From the NCBI GenBank assembly GCA_034111325.1, contig JAWUXM010000002.1, positions 90,572 to 154,571 on the forward strand: a DNA stretch of 64,000 nt, written 5' to 3'. This DNA comes from JAWUXM01 sp034111325 (lineage in GTDB: Bacteria; Pseudomonadota; Alphaproteobacteria; Rickettsiales; JABIRX01). Below, one piece after another: positions 17,636-24,378 of the stretch. The position numbers and the translations under genes are program-made. The notes beneath the pieces were generated by a model, which made no database searches, had not been told where the DNA came from, and saw nothing but the letters and a program-made list of their open reading frames with translations. Position 1 is the first letter of the stretch. Each line of letters begins with the position of its first letter.

Positions 17636-18595
17636 ATGAGTAAAATCGAGATTTATACTAATAAAAACAATGAGGCTTCAATTGAAGTCCAGTTTGAAAA
17701 CGAAACTGTTTGGCTTACACAAAGTCAGATAAGTGACCTTTTTGGAAGAGACAGAACTGTAATTTCAAGGCATTTAAATAATGTATTTAAAGAAGGTGAG
17801 CTTGAGAAAAAAAGCAATATGCAAAAAATGCATATTGCAAATTCTGACAAGCCCGTCGAGCTTTATAACCTTGATGTGATTATCTCAGTTGGCTATCGAG
17901 TCAAATCAAAACAAGGCACGCAATTTAGAATTTGGGCGACTAATCGCTTAAAAGAATATTTAGTTCAAGGCTATTCCATCAACGAAGAGAGGCTCAACCA
18001 ATTACAAAAAACCATTAAACTTATTGGTAAAAATATTGATGTAGAGAATGTTGATTTGGGGGAAGCAAAGGGTATGCTTAATATAATCAAAAACTACAAT
18101 GAGAGCTTTGTTTTGCTTAATCAATTTGATAGCAATAGCTTAGAAACAAAGCATCTTAATAGAAACATCACTTACGCAATAAAGCATGATGAAGCTTTGC
18201 TAGCAATAACCGAACTCAAAAACCAACTCATTAAGAAAAAAGAAGCAACCGAGTTGTTTGGTAATCGAAAAGACGATTCTTTTCAGGGCACTTTGGGTAA
18301 TATTTTACAAAGTTTCGGCGGAGAATATCTATATCCCTCAATTGAAGAACAGGCGGCAAATTTGCTTTATTTAACCATTAAAAACCACTCGTTTTCTGAC
18401 GGCAATAAACGCATCGGCGCCTTTATGTTTATTTGGTTTTTAGAGAAAAACAAACACTCCTTTAAAAAAACAGGCGAGCTCAAGATAAATGATAATGCCT
18501 TGGTGGCTCTTGCTTTATTGGTTGCGAGCAGCAACCCAAGTGACAAAGATTTAATGGTAAAATTAATAATTAATTTAATCAAAGACCAAAAATAG
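17636..18595 (+). CDS. RhuM-type N-terminus fused to Fic/Doc domain
   Basis: A 319-residue accessory protein. Residues 1-115 are the RhuM-like domain (VWLTQSQISDLFGRDRTVISRHL, then YRVKSKQGTQFRIWATNRLKEYL), a helix-turn-helix-like module. The C-terminal half is a Fic/Doc domain with motif HSFSDGNKR at 251-259, which carries the catalytic His and the phosphate-binding GN. Fic enzymes transfer AMP or phosphate to target proteins and often act as toxins. The motif looks intact, so it may be active. No antitoxin gene is adjacent. It lies between parS sites. Confidence 0.85.
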   Translation: MSKIEIYTNKNNEASIEVQFENETVWLTQSQISDLFGRDRTVISRHLNNVFKEGELEKKSNMQKMHIANSDKPVELYNLDVIISVGYRVKSKQGTQFRIWATNRLKEYLVQGYSINEERLNQLQKTIKLIGKNIDVENVDLGEAKGMLNIIKNYNESFVLLNQFDSNSLETKHLNRNITYAIKHDEALLAITELKNQLIKKKEATELFGNRKDDSFQGTLGNILQSFGGEYLYPSIEEQAANLLYLTIKNHSFSDGNKRIGAFMFIWFLEKNKHSFKKTGELKINDNALVALALLVASSNPSDKDLMVKLIINLIKDQK

Positions 18596-18605
18596 AGATG
18601 GGAAA

Positions 18606-18677
18606 CCATAATGTTTCACGTGAAACATTCACAGGATCCCGCAGATAACTAAGCTTTATGGTTTTTTTGAGCGTCAA
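18606..18677. repeat. 72-base direct repeat with parS site 2
   Basis: Contains a perfect parS at 18612-18627 followed by a shared tail (ACAGGATCCCGCAGATAACT, then AAGCTTTRTG and a T-run ending GAGCGTCAA). The same unit recurs at 18910-18980 with very few differences, so a parS-bearing segment was duplicated. Confidence 0.85.
18612..18627. promoter_or_regulatory. parS site 2
   Basis: A perfect TGTTTCACGTGAAACA palindrome inside the first 72-base repeat, 17 bases after the RhuM-Fic stop. Confidence 0.93.
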
Positions 18678-18717
18678 ATTTAATAAATAGTTCTTATGGC
18701 ATCTCACACTAAAATAT

Positions 18718-18830
18718 CGTCATAGCCTGAATTGCGTAGCAATTCTAAGGCTATCCAGGAGCTACAAACAATTATTGCGCCCTTTACTCCTAGACTCCCT
18801 TAGAATTCCTGCGGAATTCAGGGAGTGACG
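18718..18830 (-). repeat. palindromic repeat family 2, copy b
   Basis: About 113 bases between the two parS-bearing repeats. End hairpins: AATTGCGTAGCAATT on the left and GAATTCCTGCGGAATTC on the right, ending GGGAGTGACG. Together with the two parS units this fills the 411-base gap 18596-19006; no gene is seen. Confidence 0.7.
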
Positions 18831-18909
18831 CGGCAAGCAAGGGAGTAATAAATATTTTTATCCGGTAGTGTGATGGCATATATAAAACAGCCTTAACATC
18901 ATAATTGAA

Positions 18910-18980
18910 CCATAATGTTTCACGTGAAACATTGACAGGATCCCGCAGATAACTAAGCTTTGTGTTTTTTTGAGCGTCAA
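18910..18980. repeat. 71-base direct repeat with parS site 3
   Basis: The second copy of the parS-bearing unit at 18606-18677, in the same orientation and nearly identical. It abuts the 3' end of the small helical protein gene at 19007. Confidence 0.85.
18916..18931. promoter_or_regulatory. parS site 3
   Basis: A perfect TGTTTCACGTGAAACA palindrome inside the second direct repeat. Confidence 0.93.
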
Positions 18981-19006
18981 TTTTTCTATTTATCACTCCG
19001 CAGCGA

Positions 19007-19279
19007 CTATGTTTTTTCGCTGATAATCACTGAAAAACCATTTTCCTCACAACTTTTCAACAGCTCTGTAGATAGATAATCAAGTTTACGAATAGTTTCC
19101 TGATATTTTCTGAGCCAATCTTCCGTAACAAACAATTGGAATTTCTGGAGCTTATTAGCAAAATCTTCACAGCTTTTCATAGCATAGCGCATATTATTCT
19201 GCACTTGTGCATAGCTACTCACAATATTTTGCATCTCAATATAAACGTTGGTGGGGTTGGTAGATTTGGATTTTGTCAT
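19007..19279 (-). CDS. small helical protein, accessory, function unknown
   Basis: A 90-residue protein I do not recognise. It is almost entirely helical, with an amphipathic core (about residues 12-80) rich in Lys, Glu and Leu, and no signal peptide or membrane segment. It could be a coiled-coil partner. Its start lies 55 bases downstream of the smaller pseudoknot RNA (19335-19433), exactly as the KAP gene lies downstream of the larger one. The two genes may therefore share regulation or belong to one system. This association is inferred from position only. Confidence 0.6.
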   Translation of the reverse strand: MTKSKSTNPTNVYIEMQNIVSSYAQVQNNMRYAMKSCEDFANKLQKFQLFVTEDWLRKYQETIRKLDYLSTELLKSCEENGFSVIISEKT

Positions 19280-19334
19280 GATGGTTACCTATAAAAGTTA
19301 CTAAGCTTTAAAACGCACACATATAAGGAGCAGG

Positions 19335-19433
19335 TGCTAGGGCGTTAGTAAGCCGCCAAAGACAGCCGACTGCACCTTACGATACAGCCCGCCCTAGCAT
19401 AAAAGCATAATCTTTGAAGGTTACTAAGCCTTA
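19335..19433 (-). ncRNA. pseudoknot RNA, copy 1 (novel candidate)
   Basis: Two interlocked helices. P2 pairs TGCTAGGGCG (19335-19344) with CGCCCTAGCA (19390-19399), all ten pairs perfect. P1 pairs 19345-19361 with 19412-19427: TTAGTAA with TTACTAA, CC with GG, CAAAG with CTTTG, with small internal bulges. P1 and P2 arms abut with no base between. The 28-base segment between the P1 arm and the closing P2 arm contains CTG/CAG and a TTAC loop. The layout matches copy 2 (21165-21283) although the arms differ in sequence. The minus strand is favoured because a promoter precedes it. Confidence 0.6.
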
Positions 19434-19439
19434 GTGGCT

Positions 19440-19468
19440 AGAATGGTAATCTACCACTTGAAAGTCAA
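19440..19468 (-). promoter_or_regulatory. sigma70-type promoter of pseudoknot RNA 1
   Basis: Minus strand: TTGACT (19468-19463), 17 bases, then CATTCT (19445-19440). The -35 is 5/6; the -10 is weak. The -10 lies 12 bases from the P1 arm, against 11 in copy 2, and AGATTA precedes the -10 in both, so the promoters look homologous. Confidence 0.45.
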
Positions 19469-19631
19469 TGAAAAGCTTCTCTTTCTATGAATTTGCGCAC
19501 TTTGCATCTTAAGGAAGCGCTGAGATGAGCTGGCTGATATTTTGTCTTCTTGGGAATTTATTTGGTTGCGAGGGTTAAAGCCTTTGTTTATAAGGATTTG
19601 ACATAGTAGTTGCGGCACATCAAAATCTTTT

Positions 19632-19682
19632 TTAGAGAAAAATTAGAATAGCACCAATTATTACTAAACCCGCAATGGTCAT
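19632..19682 (-). CDS. possible 16-residue hydrophobic peptide
   Basis: Four bases after the KAP stop, ATG begins a 16-codon frame, MTIAGLVIIGAILIFL, that is one continuous membrane-spanning segment. Such mini-proteins occur as type I toxins. No Shine-Dalgarno is seen and so short a frame can arise by chance, so confidence is low. The rest of the 407-base gap 19280-19686 holds the pseudoknot unit and no other gene. Confidence 0.2.
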   Translation of the reverse strand: MTIAGLVIIGAILIFL

Positions 19683-19686
19683 AATA

Positions 19687-21126
19687 TTAATCAAAGAAAT
19701 TTAGACACATATCAACCTTTTTTGATATACTGTCCATAAAACTACCACTGCCATTATAACTGCCATGATGAGAACCAAGAATGCTTTGAGCCCCTCTAAG
19801 AAGATAGCTTTGCTGAGCTTGATAAGCCTGGTCTTGGGCACTAATTAGAATAAAAGGGTGAAGATATTCTATAAGAAAGTCTGTATTTGCTTGATAATTT
19901 TCTTTGGTTTTAATTATATAAAGCGTCATTTCAGCCCACCAAGAACTGCCAACTAAATTATCTTTTTTAATTAATCCATGTTTTTCAAAGAGCTGAATAT
20001 AGTCTTGGTATAAAAAGCTACCTTCTCTAATTCTTTTTGCATTTTCTTCATTATCTAACAAAATCGCAATATAAAGAATCGCTGCAAGTAAAATTCCATG
20101 CACCTTCTTTGTGCCTTGCTGTGCTGTTAGAGTATGAGATAATATTCTAAAAAACTCATCTACTTGTCTTGGAGACAAGTTAAAACAATTACAAATCTCG
20201 CATATTTGCTCTTGTACGTACTCAATTATATTGTTTGTATAGAATCTATCTGCCCGCCCTTGTCCAAAATACTCTTCAACTTTTGACTTAATATATGACA
20301 GAACAGCGTTCTCATCTGGCTTTGGAAGGCTAACATTCCTGTGAATGAATTTTCTGTAATATTCTGAAAAATCTAGGTCTCCATATAAGCATCTAATTGA
20401 TGATTCTAGATGCCCTTTGTCTACCCCTAAAATAAATACTACCCCTTTAGTTTGAAAGAAGTGTTTAAGGGTTTCTAGAAAATGAACTGCGTAATTTGGT
20501 CTAGACCTATCCAACTCATCAACTAGGATGAACAAAGGCTTATTTTCTAATGAAGAAATATAACTTTTTAATGACTTATTTAGCTGTTCAAACAAATTGC
20601 TCTTTTCAACATATTCTTTGAAAATTGCATTACCCATTTTTTCATCTCTATCTTTCATGTCTTTTTCAACTATTTCAGCGCATTCCTTTACATTAATCCC
20701 TGTAAATTTATTGATAACTTGATTGGTTGCAATTGCACAACTGCCAATCACCATAAAAAGAGTCTCTTTCAGGCAACTTGTTATTTCTTCATCCAACCCT
20801 TTTTTCTTGTTTAAATGGTCTATTATCTCAGAAGCGATTGTAACTACTGGTTCGTCAAAAAAGTCATTTTTCCAAGCATTGATATGAATAACATCATATT
20901 CTTGACCAACTTCTAAACGGTTCTTCATCATTTCTAAAAAACATGATTTGCCAGAACCAAACTGTCCATTTAGACTCATTACCAAGCTACCTTCAACATG
21001 AGGATATTCAGCAACTACATGTTTTATTAATTTCTCAGCAAAACTTTTTAGGTCCAATTTGTCAAAATGATCAAATGTTTTATCTAAGTTGTTTTTTGCT
21101 AATTCTGGACCAGTCTCTTTTGTCAT
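19687..21126 (-). CDS. KAP-family P-loop NTPase
   Basis: A 479-residue STAND-related NTPase. Walker A is GQFGSGKS (54-61) and Walker B LFILVDELD (198-206) followed by RSRP, the KAP pattern. A hydrophobic segment at about 121-140 (LFMVIGSCAIATNQVI) lies between them, where membrane-inserting helices sit in many KAP proteins. The rest is helical with no recognised effector. KAP NTPases are often plasmid- or phage-related and some appear in defence islands. It has its own promoter and a pseudoknot leader 38 bases upstream of its ATG. Orphan relative to surrounding core genes, so probably acquired. Confidence 0.88.
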   Translation of the reverse strand: MTKETGPELAKNNLDKTFDHFDKLDLKSFAEKLIKHVVAEYPHVEGSLVMSLNGQFGSGKSCFLEMMKNRLEVGQEYDVIHINAWKNDFFDEPVVTIASEIIDHLNKKKGLDEEITSCLKETLFMVIGSCAIATNQVINKFTGINVKECAEIVEKDMKDRDEKMGNAIFKEYVEKSNLFEQLNKSLKSYISSLENKPLFILVDELDRSRPNYAVHFLETLKHFFQTKGVVFILGVDKGHLESSIRCLYGDLDFSEYYRKFIHRNVSLPKPDENAVLSYIKSKVEEYFGQGRADRFYTNNIIEYVQEQICEICNCFNLSPRQVDEFFRILSHTLTAQQGTKKVHGILLAAILYIAILLDNEENAKRIREGSFLYQDYIQLFEKHGLIKKDNLVGSSWWAEMTLYIIKTKENYQANTDFLIEYLHPFILISAQDQAYQAQQSYLLRGAQSILGSHHGSYNGSGSFMDSISKKVDMCLNFFD

Positions 21127-21164
21127 TATTTATCTAAATAAAAATTCATTTCACGTAAAAAAGG

Positions 21165-21283
21165 TGTCAGGGTGTTTGTAGATCGTACATAGTCGACCCT
21201 GAAAGCGTTACCACAATCAGCACCCTGACATAATAGGCCACTATCGCTTCCTAAGAAACGCTATGTACGTGCTACAAAACACA
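21165..21283 (-). ncRNA. pseudoknot RNA, copy 2 (novel candidate, KAP leader)
   Basis: P2 pairs TGTCAGGGTG (21165-21174) with CACCCTGACA (21221-21230), perfect over ten pairs. P1 pairs 21175-21192 with 21261-21278: TTTGTAG with CTACAAA and CGTACATAG with CTATGTACG, perfect apart from a 2x2 internal loop. Arms abut as in copy 1 and the inner segment is again 28 bases. A small extra hairpin sits in the 30-base segment between the two 3' arms. On the minus strand P2 is followed by CCTTTTTT, so the RNA could end there or attenuate KAP expression. Confidence 0.65.
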
Positions 21284-21289
21284 AACGAA

Positions 21290-21318
21290 GTATTAATCTC
21301 TGGTTAGGCAGGTGTCAA
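21290..21318 (-). promoter_or_regulatory. strong sigma70-type promoter of pseudoknot RNA 2
   Basis: Minus strand TTGACA (21318-21313), 17-base spacer, TAATAC (21295-21290). Transcription should start near 21283, a few bases before the P1 arm, giving a leader of about 157 bases before the KAP ATG. Confidence 0.7.
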
Positions 21319-21423
21319 TATAGGATGCGTAAGCTTTGCGATAATTAAAAAAATATAATCGCACGAACGATATTTTGCGGCAACAGTGCGGCAATGAGTT
21401 TTTATGTGGGGCTGAGGCAAAAG

Positions 21424-21440
21424 CCAAGAAGCCTTGGTTT
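21424..21440 (-). terminator. terminator of tRNA-fMet
   Basis: On the minus strand CCAAG, a 4-base GCTT loop, CTTGG, then CTTTTG, just past the CCA end of the tRNA. Confidence 0.6.
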
Positions 21441-21444
21441 TATG

Positions 21445-21521
21445 TGGTTGCGGGGGCAGGATTTGAACCTACGGCCTTCAGGTTATGAGCCTGACGAGCT
21501 ACCAGACTGCTCCACCCCGCG
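21445..21521 (-). tRNA. initiator tRNA-fMet (CAT), CCA encoded
   Basis: A 77-base minus-strand tRNA beginning CGCGGGGTGGAGCAG and ending CCCCCGCAACCA. The first base C does not pair with position 72, the hallmark of an initiator tRNA. Anticodon CAT sits in GGCTCATAACC, whose stem carries the G-C pairs typical of fMet. It reads the start codon of mRNA. It is transcribed on its own, with a terminator close by. Confidence 0.97.
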
Positions 21522-21735
21522 CTAATGACTTAGATTGTTTATGCGTTTTGCACATTGGAATCTAAGGAGAGCGCATTTTGTGGGTTTTCGGCTAAGAGTC
21601 AAGGTTTTATACTAGGCAGCCTGCTCTTATGTGCTGGATATTGTAAATTAATTCGTGACACTCGCACAGTATGGACCCCTGCCTGCGCAGGGATGACGGC
21701 TTGGACGTTATTTTGCGCAAACGTCAGCCTAATAA

Positions 21736-21938
21736 CGACATTCATCTTTAAATGCACATTTCTTGTAGGCATAAAAGCTAGGGGTTTTTGTCACAATCCT
21801 ACGGATAGAAGTAAAATTAGCGATATAGCTTCGTGCAATTTCTCGCCAATAGCTTTGGCTATTAGCTTTACGATTCTACGTGGCTACTCAGCATCTAATT
21901 TTACATAACTGCAAATGCGTATTTAAAGATGAATGTCG
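21736..21938. repeat. 203-base element with 18-base perfect terminal inverted repeats (MITE-like)
   Basis: Ends are CGACATTCATCTTTAAAT (21736-21753) and its exact reverse complement (21921-21938). The stem continues imperfectly inward for about seven more bases. Nested inside are GTAAAATTAG (21811-21820) with CTAATTTTAC (21895-21904) and AATAGC/GCTATT (21848-21863). No gene is encoded. The unit looks like a miniature inverted-repeat element; a target duplication was not established. The remaining gap to 22005 and 21522-21735 shows no gene, only a short CTGCCTGCGCAGG-type palindrome near 21675. Confidence 0.65.
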
Positions 21939-22005
21939 GTATAAGATAAGATATTGCATTAGCAGGAAACCCCTACTATAACTGAAAAAATCACTGAATT
22001 TATAC

Positions 22006-22935
22006 ATGATGCTTATGTCTCGGAGGTTGATCTCATGCTACTTCTCTCTACTTATCGCGCTTAGCAGCTGTTCACAACGCTCGGCGGAGATCGTCTATAA
22101 GGACGGGATTTTTTATGGTAAAAACCGCACTGTACAAGCACAAAGACGCACTCAGCCTAACCGCCAAAAAACGACAAATGCCAATGCAATTTATGTTGAG
22201 GAAGGAGACACACTTTATAGCATTGCACGCCGCAATAAAATCTCAACACGTGCCTTAATAAACACTAACTCTCTTAGGCCGCCATATCTTTTAAAAGTTA
22301 ATCAAGAGTTACAAGTTCCATCTGAAAGGCTCACCCATATAGTAAAATCTGGCGATAGTACTTATCAAGTCGCTAATTCATATAACATCTCCGCTAATGA
22401 TTTGATTTCGCTAAATCGCCTGGAAAAGCCATATAGACTGCAAACTGGGCAAGTCTTAGTTTTACCTTATGAGGCAAAACGCTCCTCTTCTAAACAAGTA
22501 GCAACAGCTCGCTCAAAGAATAGCCCAACCTCAATCATCCGTAATTCTTCAACCAAACAGAATTTCATATGGCCAGTTAGCGGAAAGATTGTCTCAAATT
22601 TCGGGCCAAAATCCGGCGGGCTGTATAATGATGGTATAAATATTCAAGTTCCTGAAGGCACGCCTATTAAGGCTGCCGCAAGTGGCAAAGTTGTATATAT
22701 CGGCAATGAGTTGCGAGGCTATGGGAATTTAATTATTATTCGTCATGATAATGGCTGGTTAACTGCCTATGCACATAGCAAATCCGTCCTGACTAAAAAA
22801 GGCAGCTATGTTAAAACTGGTGACGTTATAGCTTCCGCTGGGCGTACTGGTAATGTGAAATCATCACAGCTACATTTTGGCTTACGCAAAGGTCGTAAGG
22901 CTGTTGATCCGCAAAAATATCTGCACAAATCTTAA
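22006..22935 (+). CDS. nlpD: NlpD-like lipoprotein: two LysM and degenerate M23/LytM domain
   Basis: A 309-residue envelope lipoprotein. Residues 1-22 form a signal peptide with lipobox LSSC. Two LysM domains (about 62-105 and 108-152) bind peptidoglycan. The C-terminal LytM domain (about 185-309) has lost the zinc ligands: the usual HxGxD is NDGIN and the final HxH is LHFG. It should be an activator of cell-wall amidases rather than an endopeptidase, as for E. coli NlpD. It overlaps rsmG at base 22935. The start could also be a downstream ATG at 22015. Confidence 0.85.
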   Translation: MMLMSRRLISCYFSLLIALSSCSQRSAEIVYKDGIFYGKNRTVQAQRRTQPNRQKTTNANAIYVEEGDTLYSIARRNKISTRALINTNSLRPPYLLKVNQELQVPSERLTHIVKSGDSTYQVANSYNISANDLISLNRLEKPYRLQTGQVLVLPYEAKRSSSKQVATARSKNSPTSIIRNSSTKQNFIWPVSGKIVSNFGPKSGGLYNDGINIQVPEGTPIKAAASGKVVYIGNELRGYGNLIIIRHDNGWLTAYAHSKSVLTKKGSYVKTGDVIASAGRTGNVKSSQLHFGLRKGRKAVDPQKYLHKS

Positions 22936-23567
22936 TGCAAAACCCCTCCCCTGATCTAGAAAAAATCTATATAAATCTGTGTAACATCACGAATGTTTCA
23001 CGTGAAACATTCGTGAGATTGCAGCAATACGTTGACTTCCTTATAAAAAACAACGCTAAAATAAATTTAATTGGCAAGAATACCACAGCAGATATTTGGC
23101 ATCGCCACATATTCGATTCAGCACAAATTCTACAACATCTACCAAAAGACACAAAACGAGTTATAGATATAGGAACTGGCGCTGGTTTGCCAGGAATTAT
23201 CCTATCTATTCTTGGTATTGAGGAAGTTGATTTAGTTGAATCAATTACTAAAAAAGCTAATTTTTTACGTGAAGCTGCACAATTCTCGCCTAATAAAATT
23301 AATGTTTTTAACGATAGGGCTGAGGATTTGATAGCATGGGAAAGCGATGTGGTCACCTCTCGTGCCTGCGCACCGCTTGATAAATTACTTGGTTTTACTG
23401 AAAAATTGATTGCAAAAAGCAAAATTTGCGTATTCCTTAAAGGTAGAAATGTAGAGGAAGAAATTTTGCAGGCTAAAAATACATGGTCTTTTGATTATGA
23501 TTTAGCCAAAAGCCTTACTGCGGAAGATTCTTACATCATTAAAATAAACAACGTAAAACATTTATAG
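22935..23567 (+). CDS. rsmG: 16S rRNA m7G527 methyltransferase
   Basis: A 210-residue methyltransferase (GidB) that modifies G527 of 16S rRNA. The S-adenosylmethionine loop VIDIGTGAGLPG is at 76-87, NAKINLIGKN near 40-49 and a catalytic-region VTSRACAPL near 139-147. NVSRETF at 20-26 is encoded by a perfect parS site, a recurrent feature of alphaproteobacterial rsmG. The gene leads into parA (three bases apart) and parB, the standard origin-proximal cluster. Confidence 0.95.
   Translation: MQNPSPDLEKIYINLCNITNVSRETFVRLQQYVDFLIKNNAKINLIGKNTTADIWHRHIFDSAQILQHLPKDTKRVIDIGTGAGLPGIILSILGIEEVDLVESITKKANFLREAAQFSPNKINVFNDRAEDLIAWESDVVTSRACAPLDKLLGFTEKLIAKSKICVFLKGRNVEEEILQAKNTWSFDYDLAKSLTAEDSYIIKINNVKHL
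22994..23009. promoter_or_regulatory. parS site 4, inside rsmG
   Basis: A perfect TGTTTCACGTGAAACA within the rsmG coding sequence; the same bases encode VSRETF. Confidence 0.93.
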
Positions 23568-23570
23568 CAC

Positions 23571-24356
23571 ATGGGCGAAATAATAGCTATAGCAAACCAA
23601 AAAGGCGGCGTAGGGAAAACTACTACCTCAATTAACTTAGCCACATCATTCGCTGCTATAAAACGTAAAACCCTATTAATTGACCTTGATCCCCAAGGGA
23701 ATACTGGCACAGGGCTTGGTTATGAAGCTAAAAATCGTGAATTTACGATTTATGATGCTATCAGTGGTATTAAAGAAATAGAAGAAGTTATCAAACATAC
23801 AGGCATTAAAAACCTTGATCTGATCTCCTCTACTGTTGATTTATCAGCAGCTGAGCTAGAACTTAAAGATGTTCCGGAACGTGAGTTTGTCTTAAGAAAA
23901 CTCTTACAGAAAGTTAGCGCCCAATATGATTATATTATTATTGATTGCCCACCATCGTTAGGTTTATTAACAATCAATGCCTTAGTTGCGTCTGATAGCT
24001 TGCTCGTGCCTATGCAATGTGAGTTTTTTGCCCTTGAAGGCTTGAGCCATTTATTACGCACTGTCTATTTAATTCAAAAAAGCCTAAATCGTGATTTAGA
24101 AATTAAAGGCGTGTTATTAACAATGTATGACAAACGTAACCGCCTTTCTGGACAAGTAGCAGATGATGTGCGTGCCTTCCTTGGTGAAAAAGTATATAAA
24201 ACAATGATTCCACGTAATGTCCGAGTTTGTGAAGCGCCGTCACACGGCAAACCAGTAATTGTCTATGATATAAAATGCGCTGGTTCAAAAGCATATTTAG
24301 CATTGGCAAAAGAGATTATTAACGACGAAGCAGAGATCAAAAAAGCTGCGGCATAA
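23571..24356 (+). CDS. parA: chromosome partitioning ATPase ParA
   Basis: A 261-residue ParA/Soj ATPase. Deviant Walker A KGGVGKTT at 11-18 with the signature lysine, Walker A' DLDPQGN and Walker B DYIIIDCPPSLG. It forms ATP-dependent, DNA-bound dimers that pull ParB-parS complexes apart. Start ATG at 23571 is three bases past rsmG, so translation is probably coupled. The Soj-type length indicates a chromosomal rather than plasmid ParA. Confidence 0.97.
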   Translation: MGEIIAIANQKGGVGKTTTSINLATSFAAIKRKTLLIDLDPQGNTGTGLGYEAKNREFTIYDAISGIKEIEEVIKHTGIKNLDLISSTVDLSAAELELKDVPEREFVLRKLLQKVSAQYDYIIIDCPPSLGLLTINALVASDSLLVPMQCEFFALEGLSHLLRTVYLIQKSLNRDLEIKGVLLTMYDKRNRLSGQVADDVRAFLGEKVYKTMIPRNVRVCEAPSHGKPVIVYDIKCAGSKAYLALAKEIINDEAEIKKAAA

Positions 24357-24378
24357 TATCTATTATATAGAGGTGAGT

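Noticed and set aside
19335..21278. Integron attC sites as an explanation of the hairpin pairs
   Set aside because: attC sites are single extended hairpins with RYYYAAC/GTTRRRY cores; here two interlocked helices recur and no cassette array or integrase is seen.
21165..21278. HDV-like self-cleaving ribozyme
   Set aside because: On the plus strand the strand order resembles HDV, but P1 should be 7 pairs with strict core bases; the helix here is 10 pairs, the core is not recognisable, and the promoter favours the minus strand.
21555..21908. 117-residue plus-strand open frame after tRNA-fMet
   Set aside because: It runs through a palindromic repeat and the MITE-like element, with cysteine-rich, unlikely composition and no domain.
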